Assembly: GCA_964496575.1 (NCBI GenBank)
Contig: CAZCAC010000095.1
Location: 1-33,175, forward strand
Source: CAZCAC01 sp964496575
GTDB lineage: Bacteria; Planctomycetota; UBA1135; GCA-002686595
DNA length: 33,175 nt
Direction: 5' to 3'
Shown: one piece after another, positions 8,908 through 18,191 of the stretch
How positions within the stretch are numbered: position 1 is the first letter of the stretch
Layout of the letters: the number at the start of each line of letters is the position of its first letter
Notes under the pieces: model-generated
Database searches by the model: none
The model's input: only the letters and a program-made list of their open reading frames with translations
Told to the model about the DNA's origin: nothing
Translations under genes and position numbers: made by a program

Positions 8908-9321
8908 TCAGCCCGTCTGCTGCTTGGTGGCGACACTCACCTTGGTCGCGCCCGCCAACTTGGCCTCGCCGACGACGCGGACGAGCATCCCGGACGGCGA
9001 GACCCGGTCGGCCTGTATGATGACGGGGAGATCCTCCTTCTGTAGCAGGCGCTTCACCAGCGGCTGGATCCCACCCATGCCGATGTCGCGGCCGCCGTAG
9101 ACCACCTCACCCTTTGCCGTGAGCGCCAGGAGGATGCTCGTCTTCTCCAGCCGTGAAGCCGAAGCCGCCTCCGGCTTGTCCACCTCCACGCCGGTCTCCT
9201 CGACGAAGACCGTGGTCACGATGAAGAAGATGAGCAGGATGAAGACACAGTCGATCAGCGGCGAGACGTCGATGCCGGTGTCGCTGGTATCTTCGCTGGC
9301 GGCCTCTTTGAATCGTCCCAT
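8908..9321 (-). CDS. exbD: Biopolymer transport protein ExbD
   Basis: A 137-residue protein of usual ExbD length. The single membrane segment reads DVSPLIDCVFILLIFFIVTT and carries the conserved Asp (residue 24) that takes part in proton movement in ExbD/TolR/MotB relatives. The periplasmic part ends with LPVIIQADRVSPSGMLVRVV, typical of the family. AGGAG lies eight bases upstream of the ATG. It sits 25 bp after exbB and 10 bp before tonB, so it belongs to the same transcript and forms the proton channel with the ExbB encoded upstream. Confidence 0.94.
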   Translation of the reverse strand: MGRFKEAASEDTSDTGIDVSPLIDCVFILLIFFIVTTVFVEETGVEVDKPEAASASRLEKTSILLALTAKGEVVYGGRDIGMGGIQPLVKRLLQKEDLPVIIQADRVSPSGMLVRVVGEAKLAGATKVSVATKQQTG

Positions 9322-9346
9322 CGGGTGAGCTCCTGTCGTTCTACTT

Positions 9347-9994
9347 CTAGGCGGCTGATGCGCCGGAGCGCCGGCTCAGCTTTCGGTGGAGGGTCTGGGT
9401 GCAAACGGTCTCGATCTGCGTGAGGAAGGCCTCGTACCGTTCGTGGTTGCGGGCGAGCTGGTACTGGAAGAACAGACCAGGGATGGCGACGACCAGGCCC
9501 GTCTCGGTGGTGAACAGCGCCTCGGAGATCCCCTCGGCCACCAGCCCCATCGTCTGATCACCGCCGGACCCCGAAGAGAGCGCGCCGAAGGTCGCGAGCA
9601 TGCCGGTCACCGTGCCGAGCAGGCCGACCAGCGGCGCGGCGCTGACGCAGATCTTCATCACCCGGAGGTCGCGCTTGAACGGCCTGGCCTCCTTCATCCG
9701 GATCTGTTGGAAAGTCGCGGTCGTCTCCTCCACCGTGCGCGCCACGGTCACCTTGTCGAGCAACTTGCCCACGGGACCGTACCGCTCGGCCGGGTACTCG
9801 AGCCAGCGCTTCCAGGTTCCTTCGGGAACGGTCCGGAAGCCCTTGGAGACCAGCTTGAGGTAGATGTGCATGCCGAGCGCGAACATCACGAAGGAGATGG
9901 TGGCGATCCCGATCATCGCCCACCCTCCAGCGAGCCAGATGCTGGTCGCCTCGTCCCAGAGCGTCTCGAATCGACCGACTATCCCGCTGATCAT
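9347..9994 (-). CDS. exbB: ExbB (MotA/TolQ/ExbB proton channel), short form
   Basis: A 215-residue protein. The ATG at 9994 follows an ACGAGG ribosome site and gives a normal N-terminus (MISGIVGRFETLWDEAT); the open frame upstream of it is not needed. Three membrane segments are visible: WAMIGIATISFVMFALGMHI, the signature stretch ICVSAAPLVGLLGTVTGMLATF, and ISEALFTTETGLVVAIPGLFF. This order and the GLLGTVTGM and TTETGLVVAIP motifs define the family. Together with ExbD it makes the inner-membrane motor that energises TonB. It lies 31 bp after the longer ExbB-like gene. Presence of a short and a long ExbB in one operon is the mark of the TtpC-type TonB2 system. Confidence 0.92.
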   Translation of the reverse strand: MISGIVGRFETLWDEATSIWLAGGWAMIGIATISFVMFALGMHIYLKLVSKGFRTVPEGTWKRWLEYPAERYGPVGKLLDKVTVARTVEETTATFQQIRMKEARPFKRDLRVMKICVSAAPLVGLLGTVTGMLATFGALSSGSGGDQTMGLVAEGISEALFTTETGLVVAIPGLFFQYQLARNHERYEAFLTQIETVCTQTLHRKLSRRSGASAA

Positions 9995-10025
9995 CTTGAC
10001 CTCGTCTCCGTACTCACGGTGGTGA

Positions 10026-11648
10026 TCACGGCTTGGAAGCCTCCGGCTCCACCCGCGGGCCACGTCGACGCTCGTCGACCATCGAACCCAACAGCTCGCT
10101 GAGGATCTCCTTCTTGACCTGCTCGCGGACCGCGTCGGACTGGCGCTGGGCGTCGGGAACCTGCGGCAACATCTCGTTGTCGGTCAGCTCGTAGTCCCCG
10201 ACGGGCGGCTCACTCGGTGAGCTCGACGGTGCGGACCAGGGTGTCACGTCGACCTGGTTGGCGAAGCGGATCGCCGTCGTCTCCATCTTGGCCGTCAGCC
10301 CGCGCGCCTTGCGCGAAAGGAAGGCGTGCAGGAGGAGCGAGGGAATCGCCACGATCAGGCCGAACTCGGTGGTGATCAGCGCCTCGGAGATGCCCCCCGA
10401 GAGCTGCCTCACGTCGCCGGAACCGAACACGGTGATCAGCTTGAAGGTGTTGATGATCCCGGTCACCGTGCCGAGCAGACCGAGCAGCGGCGCTGACGCG
10501 GCACAGATGGCGATGAAGGGCAGGAAGCGGTTGAGCCGCAGCTTGGTGGTCAGCACCCGCTCGTACATCACCTCCTCGATCAGCACTCGCGGCTCGCGGA
10601 TGTGCTCGACAGCGGCCTTCAGCATCGTACCGACGGGACCCCGGATCCGTTTCAGTGCTCCCTCCACGGCGTCTTCATCGCGTCGGGACACGGCTTCCAG
10701 GAGTGCCCGTATTCGTTTCTTCGAGGGCTTGGCTGTCAGGAACAGGACCATCCACTTGTAGAGCGCCACGAGCAGCGCCAGCCCCGCCAGCACGAAGATG
10801 GGGATCATCACCGGGCCACCCGATTCGATGTGCTCGAGCAGCGTCTCGCGCGTCGCTTCGATCTTGTGCGCGTTGCCGAGCGTCGTGTCGAGCGGAAAGA
10901 ACCCGCGCGACGTGGTGATCAGCCGGGACGCCGCCGCCGACTTCTCCGGATCGGCGAAGAGGATCTCCGCCGGCTCCAGGGAGCCGAGGCGCTGTTCGGC
11001 GGTACCGACTTCCTGGCCCGCGGAGGAGCGGAAGATGGCGGCGGGCCCGATGAGGACGAAGGTGCCGTCACGGACCAGCCCCTTCGAATCGACCGCCGTA
11101 CCGTCGAAGCGGGATCCTCCCAGAGCGTCGATCAGCCGCGTCAACGACACGTCGAGCAGGGCGGCTTGCGCCTGGAACACTTCGCTCCGGGACAGGTTGC
11201 TGTTCTCCGGCGCCAGCTTCGCGCTCTCCAGCTGCTCCTCGTAGCGCTGCAGCTCGGCGATGTGCAGGCGGGACTCGAAGTTCCGCTGGTATTCGCCGAG
11301 GAGGCTGGAGAGGTAGGTCACCTCGTCCTCACGAGACTTGATCTCGCGACCGAGGTTGGCGAGGTCGAGGGTCCGGCTGTCCAGCAGGCGAGAGGTCTGC
11401 TGATACTCGCCGCGAACCTGGATCAGTTCCGACTCGAGTTCGCTGAGCCGGCTGATGAGCGGGACCTTCTCATCGGCGATCTGCTCGCGGAGGCGGCTGA
11501 GCTCTTCGAGAGCAACATCGAGGTCCCGCTTCACTTCCGCGGCGGCCTGTCCGAAGGTCCTCGTCGGCAGCTCGTCTTGCTCCTGGGCCTGACTCGTCGC
11601 ACCGAATGCGATGGTGAGCAGCAGAGGAGTGAGGGCGATGCACTTCAT
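10026..11648 (-). CDS. TtpC-like long ExbB-family protein with periplasmic coiled coil
   Basis: A 540-residue protein: signal peptide (MKCIALTPLLLTIAFGATSQA), a long coiled coil at about residues 35-165 (LEELSRLREQIADEKVPLIS, SRLHIAELQRYEEQLES), a periplasmic globular part, then an ExbB domain from about residue 280 with membrane segments IPIFVLAGLALLVALYKWM, ASAPLLGLLGTVTGIINTF and TTEFGLIVAIPSLLLHAF. This layout matches Vibrio TtpC, the fourth component needed by the TonB2 complex. Roughly 85 residues follow the last membrane segment, many Pro/Ser/Glu, which may be cytoplasmic. GGAGG stands nine bases before the ATG, and the gene starts 15 bp after DUF3450. The coiled coil may reach towards the TonB or receptor side (inference). 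Confidence 0.9.
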   Translation of the reverse strand: MKCIALTPLLLTIAFGATSQAQEQDELPTRTFGQAAAEVKRDLDVALEELSRLREQIADEKVPLISRLSELESELIQVRGEYQQTSRLLDSRTLDLANLGREIKSREDEVTYLSSLLGEYQRNFESRLHIAELQRYEEQLESAKLAPENSNLSRSEVFQAQAALLDVSLTRLIDALGGSRFDGTAVDSKGLVRDGTFVLIGPAAIFRSSAGQEVGTAEQRLGSLEPAEILFADPEKSAAASRLITTSRGFFPLDTTLGNAHKIEATRETLLEHIESGGPVMIPIFVLAGLALLVALYKWMVLFLTAKPSKKRIRALLEAVSRRDEDAVEGALKRIRGPVGTMLKAAVEHIREPRVLIEEVMYERVLTTKLRLNRFLPFIAICAASAPLLGLLGTVTGIINTFKLITVFGSGDVRQLSGGISEALITTEFGLIVAIPSLLLHAFLSRKARGLTAKMETTAIRFANQVDVTPWSAPSSSPSEPPVGDYELTDNEMLPQVPDAQRQSDAVREQVKKEILSELLGSMVDERRRGPRVEPEASKP

Positions 11649-11663
11649 GGTCCGATTCCTCCG

Positions 11664-12476
11664 CTAGTCGATTTCGGCGGGCAGCAGCACGAACTCGGCG
11701 GCCTGCTCGTTCTTCAGGACCGCGATCGCCTTGGCGATCTCATCGGCAGCGTCGTTCGCCGGAGTCCAGATCCAGCCGTCCTCGGAAGGGGTTCCGACGC
11801 CCGCCGTCGTACCGGTGGTGTTGACGTAGTACGCCTGCCCGAGTCCGACGTAGAGCGCCGTTACCTCTGCCGCCTTCCCGTTCGCCAGCGTCCGCACCTC
11901 GCTCACCACGGTGATCTCGCGGTTGAACTTGTCGACCTCGTTGAGGATCCCGACGACGTTCTGGAAGCGCTCGGAGAGGGAGATCTTGGTCTCTTCCGGA
12001 TCCTCGGGCAGTCGCTGACTGAGGGGCTTGACCCGTTCCCGGATGGGATCTGGCAGCCGCTTCAGGAGCTCGCGAGCTCGCGCCTCGAGCTTCACCACCC
12101 TCCCCCGAAGACCGTCGGCGACCTGCTGGAGACTCTCATTCTCGGCGAGTAGCTCGAGGCGCTTCTTGTCCGCTTCGGCGACGCTCGTCTCCGCGCCGGC
12201 GATTCGCGTGCGCAGCGCCCCGACCTCCCGCTCCATCAGGGCGATTCGATCGGTGAGCATCTCGCGACTCAGCGCCCAGTCCTGCCGCTCCTGGGAGATG
12301 ACTCGGCGCGTCTCGACCCACTTGTCGAGCGTGCCCCGCACGTCATCCACCTCGCCCTTGTCTCCGGCGCCGGGAATGGCCCCGGAGAGCGGCAAGGAGA
12401 GAGCCGTGACCAGCAGCGTGGCCCCGAGCACCTTTCGTCTGTCCATCTGGAGTTCTTTGGTAATCGTGCGACGCAT
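11664..12476 (-). CDS. DUF3450 family coiled-coil periplasmic protein
   Basis: 270 residues from the ATG at 12476, or 260 from the ATG at 12446 (MDRRKVLGATLLVTALSLPL), which gives the cleaner signal peptide; neither has a strong ribosome site. After the signal peptide comes a coiled coil (about residues 45-150: LMEREVGALRTRIAGAETSV, KRLELLAENESLQQV), then a compact domain ending WTPANDAADEIAKAIAVLKN. The family (DUF3450, PF11932) is regularly encoded between a TonB-dependent receptor and ttpC-exbB-exbD-tonB. Here it stands in exactly that place, 15 bp before the TtpC-like gene. Its biochemical role is not established; a structural role in the TonB2 complex is inferred from context. Confidence 0.88.
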   Translation of the reverse strand: MRRTITKELQMDRRKVLGATLLVTALSLPLSGAIPGAGDKGEVDDVRGTLDKWVETRRVISQERQDWALSREMLTDRIALMEREVGALRTRIAGAETSVAEADKKRLELLAENESLQQVADGLRGRVVKLEARARELLKRLPDPIRERVKPLSQRLPEDPEETKISLSERFQNVVGILNEVDKFNREITVVSEVRTLANGKAAEVTALYVGLGQAYYVNTTGTTAGVGTPSEDGWIWTPANDAADEIAKAIAVLKNEQAAEFVLLPAEID

Positions 12477-12497
12477 ATCGGTAGCCGTATCCCTGTT

Positions 12498-15400
12498 CTA
12501 GAACTTGAAGTTCGCGCCGAGGGCGATCGAGTAGTCGATCCCCGCGGAGAATGACGTCCTGGTCTTCTCCTCCGGGATGTACTCGGAGCGGTAGACCGTC
12601 TGGACCGCCGGGTTGGTCAGGTTCTTGGCCCTGAACACGAGGCGGAAGTGCTCCCCGAGCCTCTGGACGAGTCCGAAGTTGAGCGTGCCGAACTCCTTGG
12701 CGTAGACGTTCGGTACGAAGTTGCCGTCTGACACGCCGGCGCCCGCGACGAGCGTGTCGCCCTGCACGGTGTAGAAGAGCGAGAGCTGTGTTCCGGTGCT
12801 CTCGAGGTCGTACATCGTGTAGAGGTTGTAGAGGTGATGCGGGGCATTCGTCATGTCCCGCGAGTTCATCGGCGCCTGGATGCCGGGCGAGTCGAACTCC
12901 GCGATCTCCTCGTCGGTTAGGGTTACCTTGGAGTTGATGATGGTCGCGTTCAGCCCCACGGAGAGGCCTGTCGCCGGCTCCCAGAGATCCCCCAGGCCCT
13001 GCCGCAGCTCGAACTCCCACCCGCTGAGCCTCCCTTTCGGGTAGTTCACCGGCGTCGTGAAGGTGAAGGTCGCCAGTCGCTGCACGTACTCGATCGGGTC
13101 CTCGACCTCCTTGTAGAACCACGAGAGGGAGACCAGGCTGCTCGGGTTGGGCTGGAAGTCGAGCCGCAGATCGTAGTTGCGCAGCGCCGCCATCTGCAGC
13201 TCGGGGTTCCCGATGAAGATCGGGGCACCGAGGAACTCCTGCTGCAGAATGGGGGTGAGCTCCTTGAACGTCTGGCGCGCTACGGTCTCGCCGTAGGCGG
13301 CGCGCAACGTCACGTCCTCGGTCACTTCCACGGAGGCCCCGACCGACGGCAGCAGGTCTTCCTGCGCGAACTCGACGTCCGCATCGCCGGGGTTCAGCTG
13401 GACCGGCGCCGTCGCCCCCGGCGGGAACCACACTGCTTCCTCCTCGGGGTGGTTGACGATGCCGATCTCGGTCGATTCGACCCGGGCTCCGCCGACCACG
13501 TTGACCGACTCGGAGATCGGGAAGTCGATCATCCCGTACCACGCCGAGATGTGTTGATCCCCGTCGTAGTCCACGTCCACCAGGGCCTCTTCGATCGGGT
13601 GATCCTCGTCCGGGAAGACGTCGCTCCAGAAGTCGTCCCAGCTCCCTTCGAAGGAGATGCCGCTGTCGCCAAAGTTGCTGAAGGTTTCCTCGGTGAAGTG
13701 CCGCTTGACCCGGTCGTCGAACAGGCCGAACTTCAGGTAGCCGTCTCGGTCGCTCGTCTCCCCCTCCATGAGCTTCGGACCGAACGGGAGCTTCAGGTTC
13801 AGGGCGTACTGATCGCTCTCCTCGTCGATCCTCTTCCAGATGCGCTGGAGGTTCCCCAGCGTGAAGTTCGCCGCGGGCTTGAACGGATACCAGGTTTCCT
13901 CGGTGAAGAACGGTGGAATCCAGGGCGGTACACCCTCGTTGTAGGACCTGGGCAGCCAGAGCGAACCGAACATGCGCTTGTCCGGCTGGTTCATGAGCGC
14001 GGAGCTCCCCGAGATCGTCCAGTCCAGCTCCGGAGCCCGGAAGGTATAGGTATCATCGATGTCCACGTCGTCGGTGGACAGCCGGTGCCGACCGGCCAGC
14101 TGGAGGGTCGTCGCCGTTCGCTCGGTGTACTCGAGCGTCTCCGTCCGGATGTAGGGCGCGGAGTTCAGGTCGTCGGGCAGGTTGCCATCCCCCGTCGGAT
14201 CACCCGGGTCGTAGCCGGGAAAGTAGTACTCCTTGCCACGAGTGTCCTCCGCCAGCGTCGCCTTGTCCTCCGTCGACTGGGAGTACATGTAGGTCAGGCC
14301 GATCTGGTGGTTCTCGTGCTCCAGACCGATCGTACCCAGGCCGCCCCACTGTACGGACTGGGTACCCTGAGTCACGTCGAACAGGGACGTCTTGAAATCC
14401 CCATCGGTCGGCGTCCCCTGCTTGTACTCGGGAGTCAACCCCTCACCGGGCGTATCGACCCACCAGTGGTCGTTGATCCCGTTGTCGAAGTAGGAGCTGT
14501 CCCGCTCGTAGAAGAGGTTCGCGAATCCGCCGAGCGTCCAGTCCTTGCTGAGTTCGAGCTCGCCGCCGGTGGCCAGGTTGAGCTTGAAGTCGATCGGCGC
14601 CTTCCCTCGGGTTACCCCCACCGCGCCGTCCCAGTTCTCCCCCAGCTTGTCCAGCTGCTGCGCCCGCCGGCCGTCATCGAGCCCCCAGCGGCCCGGTCCT
14701 CCACCGTGGTAGCTCAGGAAGTCGTCGCGACCCGCGACTTGCGAGTTCCGGCCGTACTGGAGGCCGATCGAGAGCAGCGATTCCTCGGGAATCCCCTTGA
14801 GCCTCACGTCGACCGCCCCCCCCGAGGCGTCTCCCTGCTGGTCGGGGGTGAAGGTCTTGGTGACCTGGATGCTGTCGAGGATCTGCGCCGGAAACTGGTC
14901 GAGCTCGACGGCGCGCTTGTCCTCGTCCGCGCTGGGCAGGCGCACTCCGTTCATCTGGGAGCTGACGTATCGATCGGGCAGCCCGCGGATCACGGCGAAC
15001 TTGCCCTCCTGCAGGGAGGCTCCGGACACCAGCTTGAGCGCGCTGGCGGCGTCACTGGCCCCCGCTCGGCTCATCAGGTCCGAGCCGACCGAGTCCATCA
15101 GCGCCGGGCTCTCGAGGCGCAGCTGCAGGAGCGCCGTCTCCGATCCGCCATCGACGGACAGGATGTCCTCGACGACGAACTCCTCCATCTCCGTGAAATC
15201 CCCTTCGAGCCAGGCGTCGACGTCGGTGAGCCGGCCCTCCTGGACGACGACGCCCGCCTTCACGAAGTCGACGTAGCCCTCCTTCGAGAAGATCAGCGTG
15301 TAGGTTCCGGGAGGGACCTCCGCGAGCCGGTACTGTCCCTGATCACCTGATCTGGTTTCCAGCCCGGCCTCGACCGCCAGGACCTTGGCCGCCGGGAGCG

Positions 15401-15527
15401 GAATCTCGAAGTCCTGGTCGTAGACGACGCCGCGGATGGAACCCGCACCTTCCTGTGCAGCCAAGCCCACACCTGAGTGGAGGAAGGCCCCGATGAGGGC
15501 CCAGCACAACGCGATCCGCTTCGTCAC
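12498..15527 (-). CDS. TonB-dependent outer-membrane receptor with N-terminal carboxypeptidase-regulatory-like domain
   Basis: A 1009-residue protein from a GTG at 15527, preceded by a weak AGAAG. Order: signal peptide (IALCWALIGAFLHSGVGLAA), CarboxypepD_reg-like beta sandwich at about 28-110 (GSIRGVVYDQDFEIPLPAAK, PPGTYTLIFSKEGY), a possible TonB box around MEEFVVEDIL, a plug at about 140-240 (FAVIRGLPDRYVSSQMNGVR, GDASGGAVDVRLKG), then a 22-strand-type barrel with many aromatic strands and the terminal Phe (ANFKF) usual for outer-membrane proteins. It heads the operon encoding its own TonB motor. The N-terminal domain resembles the Oar type. The substrate cannot be read from sequence; the size and Oar-like layout fit a large ligand or a role in protein export (inference). 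Confidence 0.93.
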   Translation of the reverse strand: MTKRIALCWALIGAFLHSGVGLAAQEGAGSIRGVVYDQDFEIPLPAAKVLAVEAGLETRSGDQGQYRLAEVPPGTYTLIFSKEGYVDFVKAGVVVQEGRLTDVDAWLEGDFTEMEEFVVEDILSVDGGSETALLQLRLESPALMDSVGSDLMSRAGASDAASALKLVSGASLQEGKFAVIRGLPDRYVSSQMNGVRLPSADEDKRAVELDQFPAQILDSIQVTKTFTPDQQGDASGGAVDVRLKGIPEESLLSIGLQYGRNSQVAGRDDFLSYHGGGPGRWGLDDGRRAQQLDKLGENWDGAVGVTRGKAPIDFKLNLATGGELELSKDWTLGGFANLFYERDSSYFDNGINDHWWVDTPGEGLTPEYKQGTPTDGDFKTSLFDVTQGTQSVQWGGLGTIGLEHENHQIGLTYMYSQSTEDKATLAEDTRGKEYYFPGYDPGDPTGDGNLPDDLNSAPYIRTETLEYTERTATTLQLAGRHRLSTDDVDIDDTYTFRAPELDWTISGSSALMNQPDKRMFGSLWLPRSYNEGVPPWIPPFFTEETWYPFKPAANFTLGNLQRIWKRIDEESDQYALNLKLPFGPKLMEGETSDRDGYLKFGLFDDRVKRHFTEETFSNFGDSGISFEGSWDDFWSDVFPDEDHPIEEALVDVDYDGDQHISAWYGMIDFPISESVNVVGGARVESTEIGIVNHPEEEAVWFPPGATAPVQLNPGDADVEFAQEDLLPSVGASVEVTEDVTLRAAYGETVARQTFKELTPILQQEFLGAPIFIGNPELQMAALRNYDLRLDFQPNPSSLVSLSWFYKEVEDPIEYVQRLATFTFTTPVNYPKGRLSGWEFELRQGLGDLWEPATGLSVGLNATIINSKVTLTDEEIAEFDSPGIQAPMNSRDMTNAPHHLYNLYTMYDLESTGTQLSLFYTVQGDTLVAGAGVSDGNFVPNVYAKEFGTLNFGLVQRLGEHFRLVFRAKNLTNPAVQTVYRSEYIPEEKTRTSFSAGIDYSIALGANFKF

Positions 15528-15757
15528 GATTCTTCTATCCGGTCACACGACTTCGAAGGACCTGGAACCACACGATGCAGCCCTCGCGCCCCAGTTCGAG
15601 GTGGAGACGTTAGGCGGGACCTGTTGACATCGAGTGAATAGGCGAGAAGAAGATCGTGAAGATGGGCATCCCGCGAGGTCGACTTTGAAGGATCCGGGCG
15701 TGCTATCCTCACCACCCGCTCGCGACACGTTCACCGTTTTCTCATCGGACGCAGCGA

Positions 15758-16342
15758 TCAGCCGTCGGTGTCGTCAACCGGCTTCTCGATGATCATCCCC
15801 CGAGCATCGATCTCGATGTCGCGACCGTTGGGACACTGGAACTCCAGCACGACGCCGCTCAGGTTCCAGGCCCGCTCGAGGTCGGGGATGTCGTCGAGGT
15901 ATTGCTCGAGGCGAAGCGACAGCTCGATCACGACCCCTTCATCACCTCGACACTTCGAACGGACCAGCTTGGCGATGTCGGGAAGCACGGCCTCGATCTC
16001 CTCGATGCCGTAGACGAGCTCCAGCTCGGAGAAGGTCCCGTCCGGCAGGATGTCGAGCTCCGCGATCCGCGGCAGGCCGCCCAGGGTGACTTCCCAGGCG
16101 TCGTCTTCCTGGTCCCAGTACCAGTCGCCGAGCCGCGCGCCGCCGAGGCGCTCACAACACACCTGGCCCATCTCCAGCACCACGGGCGGAACGTCTACCT
16201 CCGGGGTGGCTACCTCCTCGCGCTCGCCGGGTACGGGTTCCGGGGCGCACGCGGAGAGCAATACCGTGCCGAGGATGAGCGTTGCCGCACTGAACAGGCG
16301 GCCAGGTACCATGATCAGTTCGGGACTTCGTCGGTCTTGCAT
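15758..16342 (-). CDS. Small predicted lipoprotein of unknown function
   Basis: 194 residues from the ATG at 16342 (MQDRRSPELIMVPG), with GAGAG upstream; another ATG at 16312 is possible. The segment LFSAATLILGTVLLSAC ends in a lipobox (LSAC), so it is a predicted lipoprotein. The mature part is acidic, with a vicinal cysteine pair (GQVCCERLGG) and a stretch WDQEDDAWEVTLGGLPRI that suggests a small mixed alpha/beta fold. No family recognised. It is on the same strand as the TonB operon and ends 230 bp before the receptor start, so it may or may not share its transcript. Confidence 0.75.
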   Translation of the reverse strand: MQDRRSPELIMVPGRLFSAATLILGTVLLSACAPEPVPGEREEVATPEVDVPPVVLEMGQVCCERLGGARLGDWYWDQEDDAWEVTLGGLPRIAELDILPDGTFSELELVYGIEEIEAVLPDIAKLVRSKCRGDEGVVIELSLRLEQYLDDIPDLERAWNLSGVVLEFQCPNGRDIEIDARGMIIEKPVDDTDG

Positions 16343-16468
16343 CGCGTTGAGCTCTCTCGGTTGCTCGGAAGGTGGCTTCACGATCCGTCCGCTTGCGCGG
16401 AGAGATCGTGAGAACACCGTGAGTGGAACCGAGCTTGATGAGGATTGGCTGTCGCCAGCGTGAATAAC

Positions 16469-16488
16469 CCGTGACCGGCGCGTCACGG
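16469..16488 (-). terminator. Possible terminator hairpin after the second beta-helix gene
   Basis: CCGTGAC (16469-16475) and GTCACGG (16482-16488) form a 7-bp stem with a 6-nt loop. On the minus strand it is followed by GTTATTC, slightly T-rich. It lies about 150 bp past the beta-helix stop and upstream of the lipoprotein start. The stem is short, so this is tentative. Confidence 0.35.
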
Positions 16489-16636
16489 CCCCCGAGCAGC
16501 GGAACCATGGAAGTGCCTTCGCCGGGCCGCGGAGGTCCCGCCGATACTCGCCAGTGCGCCGAGAGTCAGGGTCGCAGATGTGCGCTTCCTGCCAACTCCT
16601 CCTCATCTGTCGCGGAGTGGCCTCCGGGGTGGGACA

Positions 16637-17823
16637 TCAGGGCCCGAAGGTGACCGCTACGGCGTTGGTGTAGTTGAAGCCCGCCCCCCCCGCAGCTGTG
16701 TCGCGGAACCAGAACTGGAAAGGCCGTGATTCCCCGACGACGATCGGCGGTGCGTAGCTCGGCAGGTGTTGAGATCGAGGGAAAAGGTCGAGGTGCCCCA
16801 GCCGTCCGTGGGTGCGAGGGGGAGTCGCGCGAGCTGTCCGCCGGCGCACTGGAAGCCGTCGCCCCAGGGCCGGTAGACCTCCCGGGTGCCGTAGAAGAAG
16901 ATCCCGGGGGTGTTCGCGGGACAGCGGATGCCTTGCAGGACCAGGTCATTGGCCGACATGGAGGCCGACCCACTGATCAGGATCGTGCCAGGGCTTCCAC
17001 TCGAGCTCTCCGCCGGCGAGCAGTACGACTTGCCGAGCGGGTGGTTGGGATCGTAGGGCAGGGCGCCGATGTCCACCCGAGAGCCGTTGGGATCGGGAGG
17101 GCTCGTGGGGTCACCGGCGTTGATGCACGGCGATCCCGCCATCAGGTGGTAGTCGCCGGGACCGAAGAAGAGTGGATCCTCCGTCAAGGAGTAGGACCAG
17201 ATCAACGCGACGTCGCCGAGGTCGACTCCGAGGAAGTCCTGGCTGTTGCCCCAGAAGGTCGTGTTGGTGGCGTAGGTCAGTTCACTCCCCCCGTGCCCGG
17301 TGCCCTGATGCTCCAGACCGACGTCGTTGTCGACGACGTCACAGTTGACCAGGTTCAGGTCCCACTCGTTGAACAGGCCGGTGGCGTGATCACGAATTAT
17401 GCAGTACCGCAGGCCACCGGATCGCTCCCAGTCCGAATGGACGCCCTTGGTCGTGTGGCCGATACCCTGGATCGTGAAGCCGGTGATGCTGGACCAGCCG
17501 TACCCGAAAGCGACGACGATCGCTCCCGAACCGGCCGCCGTGAGGCTCGTCTCCAGCGGCCCCCGCTCACTGATCACCTCCAGGCTCTTGTCATCGAAGG
17601 AGATGCTCTCGGGATAGGAGCCCGGGGCCACGCGGATGGAGTCGCCGCTGACGGTGGTCGGTTGCTCGATCGCGTACTGAAGCGACGTGTAGGGGTCCGA
17701 TTCGGTCCCGCTGCCAGGGGGCGAGTTGTTCCAGTCGACGTACCAGGTCGTCTGCGCGGCTGCAGCTGCCGGGAAGACGATCAGGGACAGGAGGGCGAGC
17801 GGTGCACGGTAGTCCGTTTTCAT
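16637..17823 (-). CDS. Secreted beta-helix protein with planctomycete-type C-terminal module, frameshifted near the end
   Basis: From ATG at 17823 the product has a signal peptide (MKTDYRAPLALLSLIVFPAA) and a beta-helix body (TTWYVDWNNSPPGSGTESD, SITGFTIQGIGHTTKG, SPCINAGDP), of the type often called polymorphic right-handed beta-helix. The C-terminal module (GSASMSANDLVL, GDGFQCAGGQLARL) breaks off after SLDLNT at about 16764-16768. The frame from there runs to 16657 with nonsense (RATHRRSSSGNH), but the next frame continues the module perfectly (PPIVVGESRPFQFWFRDTAA, ending AVTFGP at 16637). One missing base restores a 395-residue protein. It may be a sequencing error or a real mutation. 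The expected role is a surface or secreted protein; it stands 294 bp upstream of the lipoprotein gene on the same strand. Confidence 0.8.
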
Positions 17824-18191
17824 GAGGGAGCTTCCCCTTGGTGAGGCCCGCTTGCACGGGCGAGCTGAGTGAGGCCATATCCCCCGGGAGCAGTCTGGCC
17901 GCGGCGCTGCTTCTACGAGCGGGGCACCACGACCGCGACTCGTCCGACCATGATCGCACCTCCGAGCGATGACGCGGACTCCCCGAGGGTGAACCGCCTG
18001 GACCTGTCGCGGTTCGCGTGTCGTCCCCCGAAGCGACGTCCGGAGTGGCCGCGGCTCACGATTCCGGTTCTTTTCCTGGAACGCTCCATTCCCCCCCGGG
18101 GCGGTCAGGAGGGATTCCCGCCCCCGTCGGAACCTCACCCCGATCAGGGTCTCGAGAGAATCACCGAAACTGCGGGACTGGACGGTTACCC

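Noticed and set aside
13449..15350. Plus-strand open frame of 633 codons
   Set aside because: Antisense of the TonB-dependent receptor, whose signal, plug and barrel are clear.
15624..15629. TTGACA as a -35 box of the receptor operon
   Set aside because: It points along the plus strand, opposite to the operon, and no -10 follows at the right spacing.
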